Below, piece after piece: positions 1-8,043 of a stretch of DNA of 64,000 nucleotides; positions within the stretch are counted from its first letter, which is position 1; the number at the start of each line of letters is the position of its first letter. Under the pieces are notes generated by a model, which saw only the letters and a program-made list of their open reading frames with translations, ran no database searches and had not been told where the DNA came from. The position numbers were made by a program, and so were the translations under genes. This DNA comes from Lachnoclostridium sp. Marseille-P6806 (GTDB lineage Bacteria; Bacillota; Clostridia; Lachnospirales; Lachnospiraceae): assembly GCF_900625025.1 (NCBI RefSeq), contig NZ_LR130575.1, positions 248,001 through 312,000 on the forward strand, in the 5' to 3' direction.

Positions 1-107
1 GCGTATGGAAGCGGCGCACACCGGAGGCAAGGCTCAAGAAAGCCACGGTCGTTCTGTCTGTCTGTTTCTTTGTGTTCGCGATTCTGCTTAACATGAAGTT
101 GTTCTGA
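1..107 (+). CDS. secG: Preprotein translocase subunit SecG, C-terminal end (5' end outside window)
   Basis: Frame 3 is open from the window edge to TGA at 105-107 and gives about 34 residues. They contain a basic stretch (RRTPEARLKKAT) followed by a hydrophobic helix and end in NMKLF. This is the usual ending of SecG: a charged loop with Leu-Lys-Lys, then the second transmembrane helix. SecG is the small, non-essential subunit of the SecYEG protein-export channel in the cytoplasmic membrane. The identification is supported by position, since secG-rnr-smpB-ssrA is a common order in Firmicutes. A strong terminator follows. The fragment is short, so the call rests on both shape and context. Confidence 0.72.
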   Translation, partial: VWKRRTPEARLKKATVVLSVCFFVFAILLNMKLF

Positions 108-128
108 GGTTCGGATCAACGCTTGTCC

Positions 129-160
129 GGCGCCCTTTCGAGAGGAGAGGGCGCCTTTTT
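129..160 (+). terminator. Rho-independent terminator after secG
   Basis: Arms 129-139 and 145-155 pair over 11 bases with one G-T pair (GGCGCCCT against AGGGCGCC). A run of T follows at 156-160. It lies between the secG stop and rnr. Confidence 0.85.
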
Positions 161-206
161 CACTTTGCCGGCCGCGGACGGGAATACAGCGGCGTGAGGA
201 GATTTT

Positions 207-2372
207 TTGCGAGGGCGGAAAAAAGCAGAGTATAATACGGAGCGCCGCTATACCGGCGTGTTCCAGAGCAATATCCGGGGCTTCGGCTTCGTTGTGGTGG
301 AAGGGCTGGAGCAGGACCTTTTTGTCCCTGCGGGCCGGACGGGAAATGCGTTTTACGGCGACACGGTGGAGGTCCGCGTTCTCGGGGAAAAGGGAGGAAA
401 ACGGCAGGGCCGGGAAAAGCACCGGACGGAGGCGGAGATTCTTCGCATTGCGGAGCACGGTGTCACGCGAATTGTCGGAACCTTTCGCAGGGACCGCGGG
501 CACGGCTGTGTGACGCCGGACAACAGCCGCATTCCCTTTGATTTTCATGTGGCGGGAAAAGACAGCGCAGGCGTGGCGGACGGCGACAAGGTCGTGCTGG
601 ACATCACGGATTACGGCTCCCCCGCAAGGAGTCCGCGGGGGCGGATCACGGAGGTGCTCGGTGCAGCGGATGCCCCCGGCGTGGATATTCTGTCGATCAT
701 ACGGGCGAATGGCCTGCCGGAGGAATTTCCGGAGGAGGTCCGCAGGGAGGCTCAGCGTGTGCCCCGCTCTCTTGGCCCGTCTGCTCCGGACGGCCGGGAG
801 GATCTGCGGCGTCTTACCATGGTGACGATCGACGGGGAGGACACAAAGGATATCGACGATGCGGTGTCTCTTGAAAGGACAGAGGACGGAGGCTGTGTGC
901 TCGGCGTGCACATCGCCGATGTCTCGCATTATGTGACGGAGGGAAGCGCGCTGGACGCAGAGGCCGCGGAGCGGGGAACCAGCATTTATCTTGCGGACCG
1001 CGTCATTCCGATGCTTCCCCGTGAGCTTTCCAACGGGATCTGCTCCCTGAATGAGGGAGAGAATCGCTGTGCGCTGAGCTGCATCATGTATTTCGATGCG
1101 GCGGGAAACCGCACCGGTTTCCGCATCGCGGAGTCTGTTGTGAGGATAGACGTCCGCTGCAGCTACAACGGGGTGCAGAGGCTTTTTGACAGCGGTGATG
1201 CCTCGGAGCTTCGGCTTCGACTTGAGGGGCAGCACGGCGGCTCCGCCTATCGCGGAGAAAAAACGGCGCTCACGCGGATTGCGAGAATGCTGCGCAGAAT
1301 GAGAAAGCTCTCCGCCGTTCTGACAAGGAAAAAAGAACAGAGAGGAGCGATTGATTTCGCTTTTCCGGAGGCGAAAATCATCCTCGATTCCAAGGGGCGG
1401 CCGACAGACATTCGTCCCGGGGAGCGGAGCGAGGCGACGGAGCTGATCGAGAATTTTATGCTGGCGGCCAATGAGTCGGTGGCGGAATTCTGCTCAGGGA
1501 AAGAGCTTCCCTTTGTCTACCGGAGCCACGGAGCGCCGGAGCCGGAGAAAGTCCGGGGGCTCCTTGATTTCCTGCGGGGCACGGGACTGGCAAAGCCGGG
1601 AGAGGACAGCGTCTCCTCCGGGATATCGCCGGAGCGCATCTCGCCCCTGCAGGTTCGCCGGATCCTTGAGGAGGCCCGCGGGACGGCGGCGGAGGCCACG
1701 CTGAACCGGATGGCGCTCCGCAGTATGCAGCAGGCGAGATACACGACGGAGTGCGAGGGACATTTCGGACTGGCACTCCGGTATTACTGTCATTTCACCA
1801 GCCCGATCCGCCGCTATCCCGATCTGCAGATTCACCGGATCATAAAGGAATTTCTGCATGCGCAGGCGGCGGGAAGAAAAAAACTTGCGCCGGAAAGAAC
1901 GGAGCACTACCGCGGGCTTCTGGGAGATGTTGCGCGCCGATCCTCGAACCGGGAGCGCCGTGCCGACGACGCGGAGCGGCAGACGGAAAAGCTGAAAAAG
2001 TGCGAGTATATGGCGCGCTTTATCGGAGAGGAATTTGAGGGGACGATATCGGGGGTGACCGGCTGGGGGCTCTTTGTCGAGCTGGAAAATACCTGCGAGG
2101 GCCTGCTTCCCGTGAGCTGCCTGAGTGATGATTACTATGTTTTTGATGAGAAATCCTATATACTGAAAGGCGAGCGGCGCGGCAGGAGCTACGGTCTGGG
2201 GCAAAAGCTCCGGATACGGGTTGCCGCGGCGGATACGGCGAGCCGCACTGTCAGTTTTGTGCCGGCGGAGAATCAGGCGGCAGAGAGGCCGGGAAACAGA
2301 CCGGCGGGAAAAGGACATGGCAGAAAGAGAACCGGTAAAGCTGGTCGCAAACAACAAAAAAGCATATCATGA
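207..2372 (+). CDS. rnr: Ribonuclease R (3'-5' exoribonuclease)
   Basis: RNase R degrades structured RNA from the 3' end and works with trans-translation to destroy faulty mRNA in the cytoplasm. The 721-residue product has N-terminal cold-shock-type OB domains (about 15-150) and an RNB catalytic domain (about 200-560). The acidic metal site is D209, D215, D217 and D218 within the pattern DGEDTKDIDD. An S1 domain follows (about 608-695), then a Lys/Arg-rich tail. Length is usual for the family. The start is TTG at 207, with GAGGAG at 196-201 placed about six bases upstream; no better ATG lies near. The 3' end overlaps smpB by 56 bases, which fits translational coupling of two partners in ribosome rescue. 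Confidence 0.96.
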   Translation: MRGRKKAEYNTERRYTGVFQSNIRGFGFVVVEGLEQDLFVPAGRTGNAFYGDTVEVRVLGEKGGKRQGREKHRTEAEILRIAEHGVTRIVGTFRRDRGHGCVTPDNSRIPFDFHVAGKDSAGVADGDKVVLDITDYGSPARSPRGRITEVLGAADAPGVDILSIIRANGLPEEFPEEVRREAQRVPRSLGPSAPDGREDLRRLTMVTIDGEDTKDIDDAVSLERTEDGGCVLGVHIADVSHYVTEGSALDAEAAERGTSIYLADRVIPMLPRELSNGICSLNEGENRCALSCIMYFDAAGNRTGFRIAESVVRIDVRCSYNGVQRLFDSGDASELRLRLEGQHGGSAYRGEKTALTRIARMLRRMRKLSAVLTRKKEQRGAIDFAFPEAKIILDSKGRPTDIRPGERSEATELIENFMLAANESVAEFCSGKELPFVYRSHGAPEPEKVRGLLDFLRGTGLAKPGEDSVSSGISPERISPLQVRRILEEARGTAAEATLNRMALRSMQQARYTTECEGHFGLALRYYCHFTSPIRRYPDLQIHRIIKEFLHAQAAGRKKLAPERTEHYRGLLGDVARRSSNRERRADDAERQTEKLKKCEYMARFIGEEFEGTISGVTGWGLFVELENTCEGLLPVSCLSDDYYVFDEKSYILKGERRGRSYGLGQKLRIRVAAADTASRTVSFVPAENQAAERPGNRPAGKGHGRKRTGKAGRKQQKSIS

Positions 2373-2787
2373 TTATTTTATTCTCGAAAAGCACGAATGC
2401 GGCATGGCGCTGCTCGGCACCGAGATGAAATCCATCCGGCAGGGGAAGTGCTCGATCAAGGAGGCACTGATCACCATCGACCGGCGCGGCGAGGCGTGGG
2501 TCGAGGGGATGAATGTGAGCCCCTATGACCACGGGAATATCATGAACAAGGATTCGCTCAGAAAGCGCAAGCTCCTGCTTCATAAGAAAGAGATCCGGAA
2601 GCTGGCGGAGCAGGCGGCGGAGCAGGGGATGACGATTGTTCCGCTGCAGGTTTATCTGAAAGACGGGCGGGCCAAGCTGGAGATCGGTCTGGCCAAGGGC
2701 AAAAAGCTCTATGACAAGCGGGAGGACACGAAAAAGAGAGAGCTCCGGCGCGAGGTGCAGCGCGATTTCCGCATGTCGCTGAAATGA
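2317..2787 (+). CDS. smpB: SsrA-binding protein SmpB
   Basis: SmpB binds tmRNA and delivers it to stalled ribosomes. The chosen start, ATG 2317, gives 156 residues, the normal size. The N terminus (VANNKKAYHDYFILEKHECG), the LLGTEMKSIRQGK segment and the basic C-terminal tail with YDKREDTKKRE are family signatures; the tail is the part that enters the empty mRNA channel. A longer open frame extends upstream inside rnr, but its translation (Arg-rich) is not SmpB-like. The start lies 56 bases inside the end of rnr, with only a weak GGAAAAGGA ribosome site, so reinitiation or coupling after rnr is likely. The tmRNA gene follows 106 bases downstream. Confidence 0.96.
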   Translation: MAEREPVKLVANNKKAYHDYFILEKHECGMALLGTEMKSIRQGKCSIKEALITIDRRGEAWVEGMNVSPYDHGNIMNKDSLRKRKLLLHKKEIRKLAEQAAEQGMTIVPLQVYLKDGRAKLEIGLAKGKKLYDKREDTKKRELRREVQRDFRMSLK

Positions 2788-2853
2788 CTGACTGAAATAA
2801 CCGGCTGAAACAGCAAATAGTCGGGTGCGGCGCCTGCGCGCTGCCCCGGCGGC

Positions 2854-2882
2854 TATGCAAAGCGCCTCCGGAGTGCTATACT
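2854..2882 (+). promoter_or_regulatory. Probable extended -10 promoter of ssrA
   Basis: TATACT lies at 2877-2882, preceded by TGC (the TGn extension). The -35 region at 2854-2859 (TATGCA) is poor at 17-base spacing. The mature tmRNA begins at 2893, eleven bases after the -10 box, which is where initiation would be expected. Confidence 0.55.
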
Positions 2883-2892
2883 TTTCACACAA

Positions 2893-3254
2893 GGGCCTGT
2901 AATGGTTTCGACGGGCGGATGGAACTGAATGAAGCATGCCGTAGCGAGCAGCCTACGTTAAAAGGCTCACCAAAATAAACGCAAATAACGTTGAACTTCA
3001 GGCAGCCTGAGTATAAAGGCTCCCCGGATTTAATCCGGCTAAGGTTACGGGATATAGACGCCGTACTCCTGTAACTTCAAAAGAGGCATCTGCGCCATGA
3101 AGACCAAGCTGTCAGGAAACATGGCTAAGCTCACTGCCAGACCGTCCGGAAAGAGTTTGCGGATTTGCTTCCCGGGCAGGCACAAAGATCCGATAAGCAT
3201 GTAGAAGACTCAGGGAGTCGCGTTCGGACGCGGGTTCGACCCCCGCCAGGTCCA
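2893..3254 (+). ncRNA. ssrA: Transfer-messenger RNA (tmRNA)
   Basis: tmRNA acts as alanine tRNA and as short mRNA to rescue stalled ribosomes and tag the unfinished protein. The 5' end GGGCCTG (2893-2899) pairs with CAGGTCC (3247-3253, one G-T pair), with A3254 as the discriminator; CCA is not encoded. The T-arm contains GGGTTCGACCCC and the 5' part the standard AATGGTTTCGAC. The resume codon is GCA at 2981, giving the tag ANNVELQAA with TGA at 3008-3010. With the Ala carried by the tRNA itself the added peptide would be AANNVELQAA. The last three residues, QAA, differ from the usual LAA. smpB lies just upstream. Confidence 0.96.
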
Positions 3255-3271
3255 TGGCTTTATTCTGCAAA

Positions 3272-3305
3272 GCGAGCTTCGCCGTATGCCGGCGGGCTCG
3301 TTTTT
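3272..3305 (+). terminator. Terminator after ssrA
   Basis: GCGAGC (3272-3277) pairs with GCTCG (3296-3300), with an inner CGCCG/CGGCG stem around a TATGC loop. TTTTT follows at 3301-3305. Confidence 0.85.
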
Positions 3306-3469
3306 AAGTTTGCCCGCTGATAAAAAGAGCAGCTGTCCCGGCATGAAAATTTGTGGAAAATCACGGATGGCAAAGCAGGCGGGGATTGTGTATTATTGTA
3401 TACAGGCATCCGGAAAAGGAATACCGACGGAGCAAGGAGCAGTAAGTATACAACAGTTCGGAGGGAAGC

Positions 3470-4771
3470 ATGAAAGCCTATCAGGAAATGACAAGAGAAG
3501 AGCTGCAGGCGGAGTATAAGGCGCTGCTTGGAGAATACCGGCGCTATCAGGCGATGGACCTGAAGCTCGATATGTCCCGCGGAAAGCCCTGCCGGGAGCA
3601 GCTGAATCTCTCGATGGAGATGATGGACACGCTGACCTCCGATGCGGACATGACCTGTGAGGACGGGACGGACTGCCGCAATTACGGCGTGCTGGACGGC
3701 ATTCACGAGGCCAAGGTTCTCATGGGCGACATGATGGAAAACAATCCGGACAATATCATCATCTACGGAAATTCCTCATTGAATGTCATGTACGACACGG
3801 TTGCCCGCGCGTACACGCATGGGATCATGGGCAATACGCCGTGGTGCCGGCTGGAGCGCGTCCGGTTTCTCTGCCCGGTGCCGGGCTATGACCGTCACTT
3901 CGGGATCACGGAGTTTTTCGGCATTGAGATGATCCCCGTTCCGATGAGAGAGGACGGCCCGGACATGGATCTGGTGGAGGAGCTGGTTTCCTCGGATGAG
4001 TCCGTAAAGGGGATCTGGTGCGTGCCGAAGTATTCCAATCCGCAGGGCTATTCCTATTCCGACGCGACGGTACGGCGCTTTGCAAGGCTTCGTCCTGCGG
4101 CAAAGGATTTCCGTATTTTCTGGGACAATGCCTACGGGATTCATCATCTGTATGACGATCATCAGGACTATCTGATTGAAATTCTTGCGGAGTGCAAGCG
4201 GGCGGGCAATCCGGATATGGTGTACAAGTTCGCCTCGACCTCGAAGATCACCTTTCCGGGGAGCGGCATTAGTGCGATCGCGACCTCGGACAACAATCTG
4301 GTGGATATCAAGAGCCAGCTGAAAAATCAGACCATCGGTCACGACAAGGTCAATCAGCTCCGGCATGTTCGCTTTTTCGGCGATATTCACGGGATGGTCG
4401 AGCATATGAGAAAGCACGCGGACATCATCCGGCCGAAGTTCGAGGCGGTCGAGGAAATTTTGGGGGAGAAGCTCGGTGGTCTGGGAGTCGGGACGTGGAC
4501 GAAGCCGAACGGCGGCTACTTCATCAGCTTTGACGCGCCGGAGGGCTGTGCCAGAGAGATCATTGCGGAGGCGAGAAAGGCCGGCGTCACCATGACGGAG
4601 GCCGGCGCGACGTGGCCCTATCACAAGGACCCTCACGATGCGAATATCCGCATCGCTCCGACCTATCCCTCGCTGGAGGATCTGCGGACGGCAGCCACCC
4701 TGTTTACGGTCTGTGTGAGACTGGTCAGCGCGAAAAAGCTGCTGGCGGATATGAAAAAGAAAGCGGGCTGA
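3470..4771 (+). CDS. Class I aminotransferase of the AspT (aspartate aminotransferase) type
   Basis: This is a PLP-dependent aminotransferase of 433 residues, resembling the AspT/PF12897 group. That group transfers the amino group between aspartate and 2-oxoglutarate, linking oxaloacetate to amino-acid synthesis in the cytoplasm. The cofactor lysine is K259, in FASTSKITFPGSG. Upstream motifs KYSNPQGYSYS and FWDNAY supply the PLP-contacting Asn, Asp and Tyr, and a late NIRIAPTYP segment carries the substrate-binding Arg. The start ATG 3470 follows GGAGGG at a good distance. It stands alone between the ssrA terminator and its own terminator. Substrate is inferred from family; alanine or aromatic specificity cannot be excluded. 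Confidence 0.85.
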   Translation: MKAYQEMTREELQAEYKALLGEYRRYQAMDLKLDMSRGKPCREQLNLSMEMMDTLTSDADMTCEDGTDCRNYGVLDGIHEAKVLMGDMMENNPDNIIIYGNSSLNVMYDTVARAYTHGIMGNTPWCRLERVRFLCPVPGYDRHFGITEFFGIEMIPVPMREDGPDMDLVEELVSSDESVKGIWCVPKYSNPQGYSYSDATVRRFARLRPAAKDFRIFWDNAYGIHHLYDDHQDYLIEILAECKRAGNPDMVYKFASTSKITFPGSGISAIATSDNNLVDIKSQLKNQTIGHDKVNQLRHVRFFGDIHGMVEHMRKHADIIRPKFEAVEEILGEKLGGLGVGTWTKPNGGYFISFDAPEGCAREIIAEARKAGVTMTEAGATWPYHKDPHDANIRIAPTYPSLEDLRTAATLFTVCVRLVSAKKLLADMKKKAG

Positions 4772-4817
4772 GAGAAAACCGCCGCCCCGGGTTCCGGGGA
4801 AAGCAGCATATCGGAAA

Positions 4818-4860
4818 ACGGCACATCGGGGAGCGGACTCCCCGGGTGCCGCTTTTGCTT
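4818..4860 (+). terminator. Terminator after the aminotransferase gene
   Basis: CGGCAC (4819-4824) pairs with GTGCCG (4846-4851), enclosing a GGGGAG/CTCCCC inner stem. CTTTTGCTTT follows. Confidence 0.7.
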
Positions 4861-4928
4861 TGCATAAAGTGCTTCGGAATGGTTATTATTTATGCTAAAA
4901 TAACAAAAAGCTTCGTGAGAGGTCAGCA

Positions 4929-5022
4929 ATTTGTGCCGAAGTCCAAATCGCTCGTTGCTCGCAGCCGCAAAATCGCCTGCGCGGACCTTTACAAAGCGTT
5001 TTCGGCGTGGAGGATTAATATG
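4929..5022 (+). repeat. Leader repeat, copy A, carrying the ribosome site of the next gene
   Basis: This 94-base stretch matches the element at 29346-29459 in order and spacing. Shared blocks are ATTTGTGCCGAAG, CCAAAT, TCGCAGCCGCAAAA, CTGCGCG and a 3' end TTCGGCGTGGAGGATTAATATG. The last block contains the GGAGG site and the ATG of the protease gene at 5020. ATTTG pairs with CAAAT to make a small hairpin. The second hairpin seen in the 29-kb copy has decayed here. Confidence 0.7.
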
Positions 5023-8019
5023 AGTGCAGAATTTGAGGGCGGCGAGGCAGCCTGCCGCGGCGCGGCGGGCAGGCTGGTGATTCCGCCGCAGTATGAGCTT
5101 GTCCGGCAGGAGTTTCTGGAGGATATTCAGACAGAGGCCTGTCTCCTGCGCCACAGGAAAACCGGCGCGCGCCTCATTTGTCTTCCGGCGGAAGATAAGA
5201 ATAAGGTGTTCTTCATCGCGTTCCGCACCCCGCCGGAGGATTCCACCGGCGTTGCCCATATCATTGAACATACGGTGCTTTGCGGGTCCCGGGATTTTCC
5301 GGTGAAGGACCCTTTTGTTGAGCTGGCCAAGGGCTCGCTCAATACCTTTCTGAATGCGATGACCTATCCGGACCGGACGGTCTATCCGGTGGCGAGCTGC
5401 AACGATCAGGATTTCCGCAATCTGATGCACGTATATCTGGATGCGGTGTTCTATCCGCGCATCTACGCCGAGCGCCGCATCTTTGAGCAGGAGGGGTGGC
5501 ATTACGAGGCAAAATCCCGTGAGAGCGGCATCACAATCAACGGGGTTGTCTATAATGAAATGAAAGGGGCCATGTCGGATGCCGACTCCGTTCTGGAGCG
5601 GGAGGTGATGCGCTCCCTGTTTCCCCATACGCCTTATGCGGTGGAATCGGGCGGAGATCCTGTGAGTATTCCGGAGCTCAGCTACGAGGCCTACCTCGCG
5701 TTTCACAGGCGCTATTATCATCCGTCCAACAGCTACATCTATCTCTACGGCGATATGGACATGGAGGAGCGTCTCCGCTATCTGGATGACGCGTACCTCA
5801 GCCGTTTCGACATGCAGAATGCGGCATCCGAGATCCCGCCCGAACCCTGCTTTGCCGAGCCGGCGGAGGTGTCCGGCTGCTATTCCATCATGGCGGACGA
5901 GGACGAGAGCGGTAAAACCTACCTTGCATTCAACGTCGCACTGCCGGCGGATCTGAATGCGGAGCGGAGCGCCGCGTTCCGGGTTCTCGACTACGTGCTC
6001 TGCGACGCGGAGGGAGGACCGCTGAAAAAGGCGCTGCTTCGAAAGGGAATCGGGACGGATGTCTCCTCGAGCTTTGACGCGGGGCTGCACCAGCCGCTGT
6101 GGTCGGTGGTCGTCCGGGGCGCGGAGCCCGGGCAGAAGCAGGCGTTTCTCGACACAATTACGGAGATGCTGCGGGATATTGTGTCCCGGGGCTTTGATCC
6201 GGATGCGCTGGCGGCGGGGATCAATTATCATGACTTCCGGTATCGGGAGGCTGATTTCGGCGCCTATCCCAAGGGGCTGGTGTTCGGACTGAATGCGCTG
6301 GAAACGTGGCTGTATGACGATGAAAAGCCGTGGGACGGCCTCAAGGACGGCGCGCTTTACGAGGCAATGAAGAGCCGCATCGGCGAGGGCTGCTTCGAGG
6401 CGCTGGTAAAGGACTTTATTCTGGACAATACGCACAGGAGCTTTGTGATGCTCCGTCCGAAAAAGGGCCTGACGGAGGAGCGGGATGCGGCGCTTGCGGA
6501 GCGCCTGAACCGCTTTGCCGGCTCCCTGTCGGACGAGGAATTCGAGGAGATCGTGCGTCGCACGGAGCGCCTCCGCGTATGGCAGGATACGCCCGATGCG
6601 GAGGAGGATATGCGCCGGATCCCGATGCTGTCCCGCGAGGATCTGGGGAGGGAGCCCCTGCCCTATCGGAACGAGTTTCGGGAGCTGGGCGGAGGAGCCG
6701 GCAGGCTTCTTGCTCATCCCGTCGCCTCGGGAGGAATCTGCTACGTCTCGCTTCTCTTTGATATCCGGCAGCTCCCGCAGCACTTCTATCCGGTGCTTCC
6801 GGTGCTGCGGACGGTGTTCGGGGCGCTGGGAACGGAGCATTACGACTATGCGGCGCTGAACAATCAGATCAACATCGCGACCGGCGGCATCAGCGCCGGA
6901 CTGAAGGTATATCCTCTTCCGGAGAACGGAGAATACCGCTTTGTGTTCTCTGTTTCCATGAAAGCGCTGCGGACGGAGCTTTCCCGTGCGTTTGCGCTGC
7001 TGGAGGAAATTCTTACCGGAACAGACTGGCATGACAGGGATCAGATCCGGGACATCATTGCGGAGGAATATTCCAGCGCCCGTATGGAGCTCCCGGCGGC
7101 CGGACATTCCACGGCCGCAAACCGGGCGGCCTCCTATTTCAGCGAGGCGGCAAAGGTACAGGACGATCTGAACGGCATCGGCGGTTATCGTCAGCTGAAA
7201 GCGTTTCATGAGAGCTTCTCCGAAACGGGGGAGGAGCTGATGGATACTCTGGCGGAGGGAGCCGGCTGGATTTTTGCACGCGAGCGTTGCATGGTGGCGG
7301 ATGTGACGGCGGATGAGGCGGCGCTCGGCGAGCTGGAGCAGAGGATCGCTGCGCTTCTTATGAAGCTCCCCGACCGGAGCGCTCTGCCGGCCGGAGCGGA
7401 CGGGCTTGCGGAATACCGCCCGTACCATCTGACGGTCCGAAGCTGCAATGAGGGCTTCGAGACGGCCGGGCAGGTACAGTATGTCTGCCGCGCGGGGAAC
7501 TTTCTGCGCCGGGGACTTCCCTATACCGGCGCGCTCAAGGTTCTGCGCGTGATCATGGGCTATGACTATCTCTGGAGCCGCATCCGCGTGAGGGGAGGGG
7601 CCTACGGCTGCATGTCCAGTTTTGGCAGGGACGGGACCTCCTGCTTTGTATCGTACAGGGATCCGCATCTCATGGAAACGGTCCACGTCTATGAGGAGGC
7701 GGCCGATTACCTGAGGAGCTTTGATACGGACGAGCGCACGATGACGCAGTATATCATCGGAACGATCAGCGGCATGGATGCGCCGCTCACTCCGGCGGCG
7801 CTCGGCCGCTACTCGCTGACGGGATATCTTTCCGGGATCCGTTCCGAGGATCTGGAGCGGGAGAGACGGGAGGTTCTTTCGTGCACGCCGGAGGATATCC
7901 GTGCTCTGGCGGCGTATGTGGAGGCATTCATGGCCGACGGGAGCTTCTGCGTCGTCGGGACGCAGGAGCAGATCGCCGGGAACCGGCCGCTGTTTGACCG
8001 GGTGGAGAAGCTGCTGTGA
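5020..8019 (+). CDS. M16C-family zinc metalloprotease (presequence-protease/insulinase type)
   Basis: The product is a 999-residue peptidase of the pitrilysin clan that probably degrades peptides in the cytoplasm; no signal peptide is seen. The inverted zinc motif is H80-x-x-E83-H84 (HIIEHTVLCGS), and the third ligand is probably E180 in NEMKGAMSD. The N-terminal half carries the catalytic M16 domain. The rest has the paired inactive domains of the M16C group, including the late RVRGGAYG segment typical of substrate-chamber closure. Length fits the roughly 970-residue family. An in-frame extension starts at 4612 inside the previous gene, but its sequence crosses the terminator and the leader repeat. 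GGAGG at 5009-5013 clearly points to ATG 5020. Confidence 0.9.
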   Translation: MSAEFEGGEAACRGAAGRLVIPPQYELVRQEFLEDIQTEACLLRHRKTGARLICLPAEDKNKVFFIAFRTPPEDSTGVAHIIEHTVLCGSRDFPVKDPFVELAKGSLNTFLNAMTYPDRTVYPVASCNDQDFRNLMHVYLDAVFYPRIYAERRIFEQEGWHYEAKSRESGITINGVVYNEMKGAMSDADSVLEREVMRSLFPHTPYAVESGGDPVSIPELSYEAYLAFHRRYYHPSNSYIYLYGDMDMEERLRYLDDAYLSRFDMQNAASEIPPEPCFAEPAEVSGCYSIMADEDESGKTYLAFNVALPADLNAERSAAFRVLDYVLCDAEGGPLKKALLRKGIGTDVSSSFDAGLHQPLWSVVVRGAEPGQKQAFLDTITEMLRDIVSRGFDPDALAAGINYHDFRYREADFGAYPKGLVFGLNALETWLYDDEKPWDGLKDGALYEAMKSRIGEGCFEALVKDFILDNTHRSFVMLRPKKGLTEERDAALAERLNRFAGSLSDEEFEEIVRRTERLRVWQDTPDAEEDMRRIPMLSREDLGREPLPYRNEFRELGGGAGRLLAHPVASGGICYVSLLFDIRQLPQHFYPVLPVLRTVFGALGTEHYDYAALNNQINIATGGISAGLKVYPLPENGEYRFVFSVSMKALRTELSRAFALLEEILTGTDWHDRDQIRDIIAEEYSSARMELPAAGHSTAANRAASYFSEAAKVQDDLNGIGGYRQLKAFHESFSETGEELMDTLAEGAGWIFARERCMVADVTADEAALGELEQRIAALLMKLPDRSALPAGADGLAEYRPYHLTVRSCNEGFETAGQVQYVCRAGNFLRRGLPYTGALKVLRVIMGYDYLWSRIRVRGGAYGCMSSFGRDGTSCFVSYRDPHLMETVHVYEEAADYLRSFDTDERTMTQYIIGTISGMDAPLTPAALGRYSLTGYLSGIRSEDLERERREVLSCTPEDIRALAAYVEAFMADGSFCVVGTQEQIAGNRPLFDRVEKLL

Positions 8020-8043
8020 CAACAGCGGAAGGGAGGAAAGGAT

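Noticed and set aside
4663-8022. Minus-strand open frame of 1119 codons
   Set aside because: It is the complement of the M16C protease gene. The translation is rich in Arg, His, Ile and Gln with no domain. Long antisense frames are common in GC-rich genes with biased third bases.
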